Assembly (NCBI GenBank): GCA_937996585.1
Contig: CALKUW010000149.1
Location: forward strand, 1-10,750
Length of the DNA stretch: 10,750 nucleotides
Direction: 5' to 3'
Source: an uncultured Flavobacteriales bacterium
GTDB taxonomy: Bacteria; Bacteroidota; Bacteroidia; Flavobacteriales_D; Sanyastnellaceae
Shown here: in pieces, positions 1-7,549 of the stretch
How positions within the stretch are numbered: the first letter of the stretch is position 1
Layout of the letters: each line of letters opens with the position of its first letter
The notes under the pieces: generated by a model
Database searches by the model: none
What the model saw: the letters and a program-made list of their open reading frames with translations, nothing else
Told to the model about the DNA's origin: nothing
Program-made: the position numbers and the translations under genes

Positions 1-1
1 G

Positions 2-3000
2 CTCAAGACCTGGATCGAGGACTTCGTGGACGAGGATACCGGCGAGGTGGTCAGCATCGAGCGGAACGAGCTGGTGCTCGACCGTGACACGGTGCTGGAG
101 AAGGAGCACATCGAGCTCATCGTCGATTCCGGTTCCAAGAACATCATCCTGCACAAGGAGGACATCAACCAGGCCGACTACGCCATCATCCACAACACCC
201 TCCAGAAGGACCCCTCGAACTCGGAGAAGGAGGCCGTGGAGTACATCTACCGCCAGTTGCGTAACGCTGAGCCGCCGGACATGGAGACGGCACGCGGCGT
301 AATCGACAAGCTGTTCTTCAGTGAGCAGCGTTACGACCTCGGTGAGGTGGGGCGTTTCCGGATCAACCGGAAGCTCGGCATCGACATGACCGAGGAGTCC
401 CGTACGCTGACCAAGGACGACATCATCCTCATCATCAAGTTCCTCATCGACCTCGTGAACTCGAAGTCCGATGTGGACGACATCGACCACCTCTCCAACC
501 GCCGTATCCGGACGGTGGGCGAGCAGTTGCACAACCAGTTCGGTGTGGGCCTCGCCCGTATGGCGCGGACCATCCGCGAGCGCATGAACGTGCGCGACAA
601 CGAGGTCTTCACCCCGACCGACCTGATCAACGCCAAGACGCTGAGCTCGGTGATCAACTCGTTCTTCGGAACGAACCAGCTGAGCCAGTTCATGGACCAG
701 ACCAACCCGCTGAGCGAGGTGACGCACAAGCGCCGCATCTCGGCCCTCGGTCCCGGTGGTCTCTCCCGTGAGCGCGCGGGATTCGAGGTCCGTGACGTGC
801 ACTACACGCACTACGGCCGCCTCTGCACCATCGAGACGCCGGAAGGACCGAACATCGGTCTGATCAGCTCCCTGTGTGTCTACGCCAAGGTGAACCGCCT
901 CGGCTTTATTGAGACCCCTTACCGTGAGGTCGACGAGGGCGTGGCCAAGACGGGCGACAAGGGCATCACCTACCTGTCCGCCGAGGAGGAGGACAGCGCC
1001 ATCATCGCCCAGGCGACGGTGGGCCTGAACGACGACGGCACCTTCAAGAAGGACATCATCAAGGCGCGCCTGCAGGGCGACTTCCCGTTGGTGGCCCCCA
1101 AGGAGATCAAGTACGTGGACGTGGCGCCCAACCAGATCGCTTCCATCGCAGCTTCACTCATCCCGTTCCTCGAGAACGACGACGCCAACCGTGCGTTGAT
1201 GGGATCGAACATGATGCGTCAGGCGGTCCCGCTCATGCGTCCGAACAGCCCCATCGTGGGTACGGGACTCGAGAGCCAGGTGGCCCGCGACAGCCGCGTG
1301 CTCGTCACGGCCGAGGCCGACGGTGTCGTCGAATATGTGGACGGCAACGAGATCCACATCCGCTACCACATGGACGAGAACGACCGTCTCGTGTCGTTCG
1401 AGGATGACATCAAGGTCTACGACATCACCAAATTCGCCAAGACCAACCAGGGCACCTGCATCAACCTCAAGCCCATCGTGTCGAAGGGCATGCGGGTCGA
1501 GAAGGGCGACATCCTCGTGGAGGGCTACTCCACGCAGTCCGGTGAACTGGCCCTCGGCCAGAACATGAAGGTGGCCTTCATGCCGTGGAAGGGATACAAC
1601 TTCGAGGACGCCATCGTGATCAGCGAGCGCGTGGTCCGCGAGGACGTGTTCACCTCGCTCCACGTGACCGAGTACAGCCTCGAGGTCCGCGACACCAAGC
1701 GCGGCCAGGAGGAGCTCACCGCCGACATTCCGAACGTGAGCGAGGAAGCCACCAAGGACCTCGATGAGAACGGCCTGATCCGCATCGGTGCCCACGTCGG
1801 CGCCGGTGACATCCTCATCGGTAAGATCACGCCGAAGGGCGAGAGCGACCCGAGCCCGGAGGAGAAGCTCCTGCGCGCCATCTTCGGTGACAAGGCCGGT
1901 GACGTCAAGGACGCCTCCCTCAAGCTCGGTCCGAGCGCCACGGGTGTCGTCATCGACAAGATGCTTTTCTCCCGCATGGTCAAGGACCGCAAGTCCAAGG
2001 CAGCCGACAAGGCCGTCCTCGAGATGATCGATGCGGAATTCGACCAGGAGGCCGGCGTGCTGCGCAAGGCCTTGATCGAGAAGCTCATGAAGATCATCGG
2101 CGGCAAGACGTCGCAGGGGGTCATGAACTACTACAAGGAGACCCAGATCAAGAAGGGAGTGAAGTTCACGCAGCGCGCCCTCCAGACCCTGGACTTCAGC
2201 ATCGTGAACACCGAGGGGTGGACCCGTGACGAGGACAACAACAACCTCGTGAAGCGCGTCGTCCACAACTACAACATGAAGTACAACGACCTGCTCGGCA
2301 CCTTCAAGCGGAAGAAGTTCCAGGTGACGGTGGGCGATGAGCTTCCCGCAGGTATCGTGAAGCTGGCCAAGGTCTTCGTCGCCAACAAGCGCAAGCTGAA
2401 GGTGGGTGACAAGATGGCCGGTCGCCACGGAAACAAGGGCATCGTGGCCCGGATCGTCCGCCAGGAGGACATGCCGTTCCTCGAGGATGGAACCCCGGTA
2501 GACATCGTGCTCAACCCGCTGGGCGTACCCTCGCGGATGAACCTCGGACAGATCTACGAAACCGTGCTCGGATGGGCCGGCGAGAAGCTCGGTACGAAGT
2601 TCGCCACGCCCATCTTCGACGGTGCGAGCATCGACCAGATCTCGGACTTCACGGAAAAGGCCGGCGTCCCCAACTTCGGTGTGACCCACCTGTACGACGG
2701 TGAGACCGGCGAGCGTTTCGACCAGCCTGCCACGGTCGGCGTGATCTACATGATCAAGCTGAGCCACATGGTGGACGACAAGATGCACGCCCGTTCCATC
2801 GGTCCCTACAGCCTCATCACGCAGCAGCCGCTGGGTGGTAAGGCGCAGTTCGGTGGACAGCGTTTCGGAGAGATGGAAGTGTGGGCCCTCGAGGCCTTCG
2901 GTGCCTCGCACATCCTCCAGGAAATCCTCACGGTCAAGTCGGACGACGTCGTCGGTCGTGCCAAGACCTACGAGGCCATTGTCAAGGGAGACCCGATGCC

Positions 3001-3082
3001 GACCCCCGGCATCCCGGAATCCTTCAACGTGCTCATGCACGAGTTGCGCGGATTGGGATTGACCGTGGCCCTGGAGGCCTGA
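2..3082 (+). CDS. rpoB: RNA polymerase beta subunit RpoB, 5' truncated by the window edge
   Basis: This is the beta subunit of DNA-dependent RNA polymerase, which forms half of the catalytic cleft and binds rifampicin. The reading frame is open to the left edge (codons begin at base 2), so the GTG at 26 is an internal valine. About 1026 residues are visible. Bacteroidota RpoB is usually near 1270 residues, so roughly 240 N-terminal residues are missing. The rifampicin region lies at about 661-760 (NQLSQFMDQTNPLSE, then THKRRISALGPGG), with the wild-type Asp (695), His (725), Arg (734) and Ser (740) all present. The conserved CPIETPEGPNIG segment reads CTIETPEGPNIG here (Thr codon at 827). The nucleotide-contact motif KMAGRHGNKG is at about 2411-2440. 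The C-terminal GGKAQFGGQRFGEMEVWALE, which joins the RpoC clamp, is at about 2833-2892. No frameshift is seen. rpoC follows 38 nt downstream. Confidence 0.98.
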   Translation, partial: LKTWIEDFVDEDTGEVVSIERNELVLDRDTVLEKEHIELIVDSGSKNIILHKEDINQADYAIIHNTLQKDPSNSEKEAVEYIYRQLRNAEPPDMETARGVIDKLFFSEQRYDLGEVGRFRINRKLGIDMTEESRTLTKDDIILIIKFLIDLVNSKSDVDDIDHLSNRRIRTVGEQLHNQFGVGLARMARTIRERMNVRDNEVFTPTDLINAKTLSSVINSFFGTNQLSQFMDQTNPLSEVTHKRRISALGPGGLSRERAGFEVRDVHYTHYGRLCTIETPEGPNIGLISSLCVYAKVNRLGFIETPYREVDEGVAKTGDKGITYLSAEEEDSAIIAQATVGLNDDGTFKKDIIKARLQGDFPLVAPKEIKYVDVAPNQIASIAASLIPFLENDDANRALMGSNMMRQAVPLMRPNSPIVGTGLESQVARDSRVLVTAEADGVVEYVDGNEIHIRYHMDENDRLVSFEDDIKVYDITKFAKTNQGTCINLKPIVSKGMRVEKGDILVEGYSTQSGELALGQNMKVAFMPWKGYNFEDAIVISERVVREDVFTSLHVTEYSLEVRDTKRGQEELTADIPNVSEEATKDLDENGLIRIGAHVGAGDILIGKITPKGESDPSPEEKLLRAIFGDKAGDVKDASLKLGPSATGVVIDKMLFSRMVKDRKSKAADKAVLEMIDAEFDQEAGVLRKALIEKLMKIIGGKTSQGVMNYYKETQIKKGVKFTQRALQTLDFSIVNTEGWTRDEDNNNLVKRVVHNYNMKYNDLLGTFKRKKFQVTVGDELPAGIVKLAKVFVANKRKLKVGDKMAGRHGNKGIVARIVRQEDMPFLEDGTPVDIVLNPLGVPSRMNLGQIYETVLGWAGEKLGTKFATPIFDGASIDQISDFTEKAGVPNFGVTHLYDGETGERFDQPATVGVIYMIKLSHMVDDKMHARSIGPYSLITQQPLGGKAQFGGQRFGEMEVWALEAFGASHILQEILTVKSDDVVGRAKTYEAIVKGDPMPTPGIPESFNVLMHELRGLGLTVALEA

Positions 3083-3120
3083 GTTGCTCCTGCTTCTAAC
3101 TTATTGATCTTCACCAAGAG
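3083..3120 (+). other. rpoB-rpoC intergenic spacer with no strong ribosome binding site
   Basis: This 38-nt spacer is noticeably more AT-rich than the flanking genes. The bases just before the rpoC ATG are CACCAAGAG, which is only a weak purine stretch and not a GGAGG-type Shine-Dalgarno. This fits Bacteroidota, where initiation often relies on an unstructured A-rich context. I see no terminator or TAnnTTTG promoter in it, so rpoB and rpoC are inferred to share a transcript. Confidence 0.6.
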
Positions 3121-6100
3121 ATGACCAACAACAAGACCCCGAAGCTCTCGAGCGACTTCAACAAGATCCGCATCAGCATGGCGTCGCCCGAGGAGATCCT
3201 CGAGCAGAGCCACGGCGAAGTGCTGAAGCCCGAGACCATCAACTACCGGACGTACAAGCCGGAGCGCGATGGCCTCTTCTGCGAGCGCATCTTCGGCCCC
3301 GTCAAGGACTACGAGTGCCACTGCGGCAAGTACAAGCGCATCCGCTACAAGGGCATCGTCTGCGACCGTTGCGGCGTGGAGGTAACCGAGAAGAAGGTCC
3401 GCCGTGAGCGGATGGGCCACATCCAGCTCGTGATTCCCGTGGCGCACATCTGGTACTTCCGGAGCCTGCCCAACAAGATCGGCTACCTGCTCGGCCTGCC
3501 GACCAAGAAGCTCGACCAGATCATCTACTACGAGCGTTACGTGGTGATCCAGCCGGGCGTGGCGACCAAGACCGACGGCGAGGCGCTGGAGGTGAACGAG
3601 TTCCTCACGGAGGAGGAGTACCTCGACATCCTCGACACCCTGCCCAAGGACAACCAGTACCTGGACGAGAAGGACCCCAACAAGTTCGTCGCCAAGATGG
3701 GCGCGGAGGCCCTGCACGACATGCTGGCCAACCTCGACCTTGACCAGCTGAGCTACGACCTGCGCCACGCGGCCAATACGGAGACGAGCCAGCAGCGGAA
3801 GAACGAGGCCCTCAAGCGCCTTCAGGTGGTCGAAGCCCTGCGCGACGCCAACCACCGCGTGGACAACAAGCCGGAGTGGATGATCGTCAAGGTCGTCCCG
3901 GTCATTCCGCCGGAGCTCCGTCCGTTGGTGCCGCTCGATGGAGGCCGTTTCGCGACGTCCGACCTCAATGACCTGTACCGCCGCGTCATCATCCGGAACA
4001 ACCGTCTGAAGCGCCTGATCGAAATCAAGGCCCCCGACGTGATCCTCCGGAACGAGAAGCGGATGCTGCAGGAAGCGGTCGACAGCCTGTTCGACAACAG
4101 CCGGAAGTCCTCCGCCGTGAAGACGGAGAGCAACCGCCCGCTGAAGTCCCTGTCCGACAGCCTCAAGGGCAAGCAGGGCCGTTTCCGTCAGAACTTGCTC
4201 GGTAAGCGTGTGGACTACTCCGCCCGTTCCGTCATCGTCGTGGGACCGGAGCTCAAGCTCCACGAGTGCGGCATGCCGAAGAACATGGCCGCCGAGCTCT
4301 ACAAGCCGTTCATCATCCGCAAGATGATCGAGCGGGGCGTGGTCAAGACGGTGAAATCCGCCAAGAAGATCGTGGACGCCAAGGAGCCCGTCGTGTGGGA
4401 TATCCTCGAGAACGTGATGAAGTCGCACCCGGTGCTGCTCAACCGTGCTCCGACCCTGCACCGTCTCGGCATCCAGGCCTTCCAGCCGAAGATGATCGAG
4501 GGCAAGGCGCTCCAGCTGCACCCGCTCGCCTGTACGGCGTTCAACGCCGACTTCGACGGTGACCAGATGGCTGTGCACCTGCCCCTCGGGCCTGCCGCCA
4601 TTTTGGAGGCCCAGCTGCTCATGTTGGCCAGCCACAACATCCTGAACCCGGCCAACGGTGCCCCGATCACCGTTCCGTCCCAGGACATGGTCCTCGGCCT
4701 GTACTACATCACCAAGGAGCGCAAGTCCACCAAGGAGGAGCCGGTCAAGGGTGAGGGCATGACGTTCTACTCCCCGGAGGAGGTCATCATCGCCTACAAC
4801 GAGGGCCGTGCCGCCCTGCACGCCGGCATCAAGGTGCGTTGGGCGGACCACGAGGGCATTGCCTCCATCGTCGAAACGACGGTGGGCCGCGTGCTGTTCA
4901 ACGAAGTGGTCCCGAACGAGGCCGGCTTCGTGAACGAGCTGCTGACCAAGAAGAGCCTGCGGACCATCATCTCCGACGTGCTCCTCGCCGTTGGTGTGCC
5001 CCGCACGGTGCAGTTCCTCGATGACATCAAGCGCCTCGGTTTCACCATGGCGTACAAGGGTGGCCTGAGCTTCAACCTCAACGACATCATCATCCCGGAG
5101 GAGAAGGTGAAGTTGGTCGACAGCGCCAACGAGCGCGTCGGTGAGGTGATGGACAACTACAACATGGGCCTCATCACCAACAACGAGCGGTACAACCAGA
5201 TCATCGACATCTGGACCAACACCAACTCGCGGTTGACGAACATTCTGATGGAGCGCTTGGAGACCGACAAGCAGGGCTTCAACTCCATCTACATGATGAT
5301 GCACTCCGGAGCCCGTGGCTCGAAGGAGCAGATCCGCCAGCTGAGCGGCATGCGGGGCCTGATGGCCAAGCCGCAGAAGTCCAGCGCAGCAGGTGGTCAG
5401 GACATCATTGAGAACCCGATCCTGTCCAACTTCAAGGAGGGCCTGTCCATCCTCGAGTACTTCATCTCCACGCACGGTGCTCGTAAGGGTCTGGCCGATA
5501 CGGCCTTGAAGACGGCCGACGCCGGTTACCTGACGCGCCGTCTCGTGGACGTGGCCCAGGACGTGATCATCAACGAGCAGGACTGCGGCACCATCCGCGG
5601 CCTGACCGCGACCGCCCTGCGCAAGAACGAGGAGATCGTCGAGTCGCTTGCCGACCGCATCATCGGCCGTACGGCCGTGCAGGATGTGATGGACCCCAAG
5701 ACCGGAGACGTGCTCGTGGCCGGTGGTGAGGAGATCACCGAACACGTGGCCGCCAGCATCGAGGAGGCCGGCATCGACGAAGTGGAAATGCGCTCCGTGC
5801 TGACGTGCGAGAGCCGCCGCGGTGTCTGCGCCAAGTGCTACGGCCGTGCGCTGAGCACCAACCGCCTGGTGCAGGAGGGTGAGGCTGTCGGTGTCATTGC
5901 CGCACAGTCCATCGGTGAGCCGGGAACGCAGCTGACCCTGCGGACGTTCCACGTGGGTGGTACGGCATCGAAGATTTCCGACGAGAACGAGATCACGGCC
6001 CGCCAGGATGGTGTGGTCGAGCTCGAGGACCTGCGGACCGTCCAGCGCACCACGCCCGATGGTGAGGTCGAGACGGTCGTCGTGTCCCGCTCCACGGAGT

Positions 6101-7419
6101 TCAAGGTGGTCGACAAGGAAATCGGCATCACGCTGAGCTCCACGAACCTGCCCTACGGTGCTGTGCTCCACGTCAAGGCCGGCAAGAAGATCAAAAAGGG
6201 TGACCTCATTTGCACCTGGGACCCCTACAACAACGCCATCATCAGCGAGGAGGAGGGTACCGTGGTGTTCGACATGATCGAGGAGGGCGTGACTTACCGC
6301 GAAGAGCTGGACGAGCAGACCGGTTTCCGCGAGATCGTCATCACCGAGACCAAGGACAAGAAGAAGAACCCCGCCATCCACATCGTGGGGGCGAAGAAGG
6401 AGGTGCTCAAGGTGTACTCCCTGCCGGTGGGTGCCCACGTAAACGTCCAGGAGGGCGACAAGGTGGGTACGGGCCGCATCCTGGCGAAGATTCCGCGTGT
6501 GGCCGGTAAGTCCGGTGACATCACGGGTGGTCTGCCGCGTGTGACCGAGCTCTTCGAGGCGCGGAACCCGTCCAACCCGGCCGTGGTGTCGGAGGTGGAC
6601 GGCATCGTCTCCTACGGCAAGATCAAGCGGGGTAACCGCGAGATCATCGTGGAGAGCCGCACCGGCGAGAAGCGCAAGTACCTCGTGCCGCTGGCCAAGC
6701 ACATCCTCGTTCAGGAGAACGACTTCGTGAAGGCCGGCATGCCGATGTCCGACGGCGCCACGACCCCGGCCGATATCCTGGCCATCCAGGGTCCGACGGC
6801 GGTCCAGGAGTACCTCGTCAACGAGATCCAGGAGGTCTACCGTCTCCAGGGTGTGAAGATCAACGACAAGCACTTCGAGGTCATCGTACGCCAGATGATG
6901 AAGAAGGTGGTGGTCGAGGATCCGGGTGACACGAAGTTCCTCGAGAAGCAGTTTGTCGAGAAGGCGGACTTCATGGACGAGAACGACCGCATGTTCGGCA
7001 TGGTGGTCGTCACCGAGGCTGGCGACAGCACGGAGTTCAAGGAGGGCCAGATGGTCTCTGCGCGCCAGTTGCGCGACGAGAACGGCGCCATCCGCCGAAA
7101 CGACGGCAAGCTCGTGGAAGCGCGTGAGGCCATGCCGGCCACGGCGCGTCCGCTGCTCCAGGGCATCACCCGGGCTTCGTTGCAGACCAAGTCCTTCATC
7201 TCGGCGGCCTCCTTCCAGGAGACGACCAAGGTCCTCAACGAGGCGGCTGTGAGCGCCAAGGAAGACAAGCTCGGCGGCCTGAAGGAAAACGTCATCGTGG
7301 GTCACCTGATCCCGGCGGGAACCGGCATGCGCCACTGGCACAACCAGATCGTGGGCTCCCAGGAGGAGTTCGACCGCCTCGTCGAGGTGGGCGAATCCGA
7401 AGAGGTCTCTGCAGACTGA
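3121..7419 (+). CDS. rpoC: RNA polymerase beta' subunit RpoC, complete
   Basis: This is the beta' subunit of RNA polymerase, 1432 residues, which carries the catalytic magnesium site. The ATG at 3121 is chosen because it gives the usual Bacteroidota N-terminus leading into ASPEEILEQSHGEVLKPETI. The N-terminal zinc site has Cys66, Cys68, Cys81 and Cys84. The active-site motif NADFDGD holds Asp477, Asp479 and Asp481 (4549-4563). The bridge helix region STHGARKGLADTALKTAD is at about 5467-5520. The second zinc site has Cys822, Cys896, Cys903 and Cys906. The trigger loop starts at RTFHVGG (Arg941) and is split by about 185 residues before DITGGLPRV (Asp1133), an SI3-type insert. The tail ends in an acidic stretch. 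All catalytic and metal-binding residues are intact. It follows rpoB by 38 nt and precedes a strong terminator. Confidence 0.99.
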   Translation: MTNNKTPKLSSDFNKIRISMASPEEILEQSHGEVLKPETINYRTYKPERDGLFCERIFGPVKDYECHCGKYKRIRYKGIVCDRCGVEVTEKKVRRERMGHIQLVIPVAHIWYFRSLPNKIGYLLGLPTKKLDQIIYYERYVVIQPGVATKTDGEALEVNEFLTEEEYLDILDTLPKDNQYLDEKDPNKFVAKMGAEALHDMLANLDLDQLSYDLRHAANTETSQQRKNEALKRLQVVEALRDANHRVDNKPEWMIVKVVPVIPPELRPLVPLDGGRFATSDLNDLYRRVIIRNNRLKRLIEIKAPDVILRNEKRMLQEAVDSLFDNSRKSSAVKTESNRPLKSLSDSLKGKQGRFRQNLLGKRVDYSARSVIVVGPELKLHECGMPKNMAAELYKPFIIRKMIERGVVKTVKSAKKIVDAKEPVVWDILENVMKSHPVLLNRAPTLHRLGIQAFQPKMIEGKALQLHPLACTAFNADFDGDQMAVHLPLGPAAILEAQLLMLASHNILNPANGAPITVPSQDMVLGLYYITKERKSTKEEPVKGEGMTFYSPEEVIIAYNEGRAALHAGIKVRWADHEGIASIVETTVGRVLFNEVVPNEAGFVNELLTKKSLRTIISDVLLAVGVPRTVQFLDDIKRLGFTMAYKGGLSFNLNDIIIPEEKVKLVDSANERVGEVMDNYNMGLITNNERYNQIIDIWTNTNSRLTNILMERLETDKQGFNSIYMMMHSGARGSKEQIRQLSGMRGLMAKPQKSSAAGGQDIIENPILSNFKEGLSILEYFISTHGARKGLADTALKTADAGYLTRRLVDVAQDVIINEQDCGTIRGLTATALRKNEEIVESLADRIIGRTAVQDVMDPKTGDVLVAGGEEITEHVAASIEEAGIDEVEMRSVLTCESRRGVCAKCYGRALSTNRLVQEGEAVGVIAAQSIGEPGTQLTLRTFHVGGTASKISDENEITARQDGVVELEDLRTVQRTTPDGEVETVVVSRSTEFKVVDKEIGITLSSTNLPYGAVLHVKAGKKIKKGDLICTWDPYNNAIISEEEGTVVFDMIEEGVTYREELDEQTGFREIVITETKDKKKNPAIHIVGAKKEVLKVYSLPVGAHVNVQEGDKVGTGRILAKIPRVAGKSGDITGGLPRVTELFEARNPSNPAVVSEVDGIVSYGKIKRGNREIIVESRTGEKRKYLVPLAKHILVQENDFVKAGMPMSDGATTPADILAIQGPTAVQEYLVNEIQEVYRLQGVKINDKHFEVIVRQMMKKVVVEDPGDTKFLEKQFVEKADFMDENDRMFGMVVVTEAGDSTEFKEGQMVSARQLRDENGAIRRNDGKLVEAREAMPATARPLLQGITRASLQTKSFISAASFQETTKVLNEAAVSAKEDKLGGLKENVIVGHLIPAGTGMRHWHNQIVGSQEEFDRLVEVGESEEVSAD

Positions 7420-7439
7420 TTGTAGGACCAACAACGATA

Positions 7440-7453
7440 CGGGCCTCGGCCCG
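7440..7453. other. short GC-rich inverted repeat after rpoC
   Basis: CGGGC, a CTCG loop and GCCCG form a 5-bp stem 20 nt after the rpoC stop codon. It has no following T tract, so it is not a terminator alone. It might stabilise the rpoC mRNA 3' end or be chance in GC-rich DNA. Confidence 0.3.
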
Positions 7454-7461
7454 AGTGAACA

Positions 7462-7491
7462 GCAAAAGGCAGCCTCAGGGCTGCCTTTTGC
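7462..7491. terminator. bidirectional intrinsic terminator between rpoC and the convergent gene
   Basis: The arms at 7462-7474 and 7479-7491 are perfect reverse complements (13 bp, core GGCAGCC/GGCTGCC) around a TCAG loop. The outer stem pairs an AAAA run with a TTTT run, so RNA from either strand ends in a U-rich arm. It sits 42 nt after the rpoC stop codon and 58 nt beyond the stop codon of the convergent minus-strand gene. It therefore probably terminates both transcripts. Confidence 0.88.
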
Positions 7492-7549
7492 ATTTCGGGC
7501 GTCCGGTGCTTCGCGAACGGTTCCGGCGCCGAATGAAAGTGTCGTGGGC

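Noticed and set aside
1154..3040. A 628-codon open frame antisense to rpoB
   Set aside because: Same codon-bias artefact, in register with rpoB; it ends exactly where rpoB uses a TCA codon.
2968..7434. A 1488-codon open frame antisense to the whole of rpoC
   Set aside because: It is in exact codon register with rpoC and exists only because rpoC lacks TTA, CTA and TCA codons. Its protein is rich in His, Leu, Val and Asp, as expected from reverse-complemented codons, and resembles no family I know.
7510..7517. Palindrome TTCGCGAA in the rpoC-downstream spacer
   Set aside because: An 8-bp palindrome is expected by chance at this scale, and it has no supporting context.
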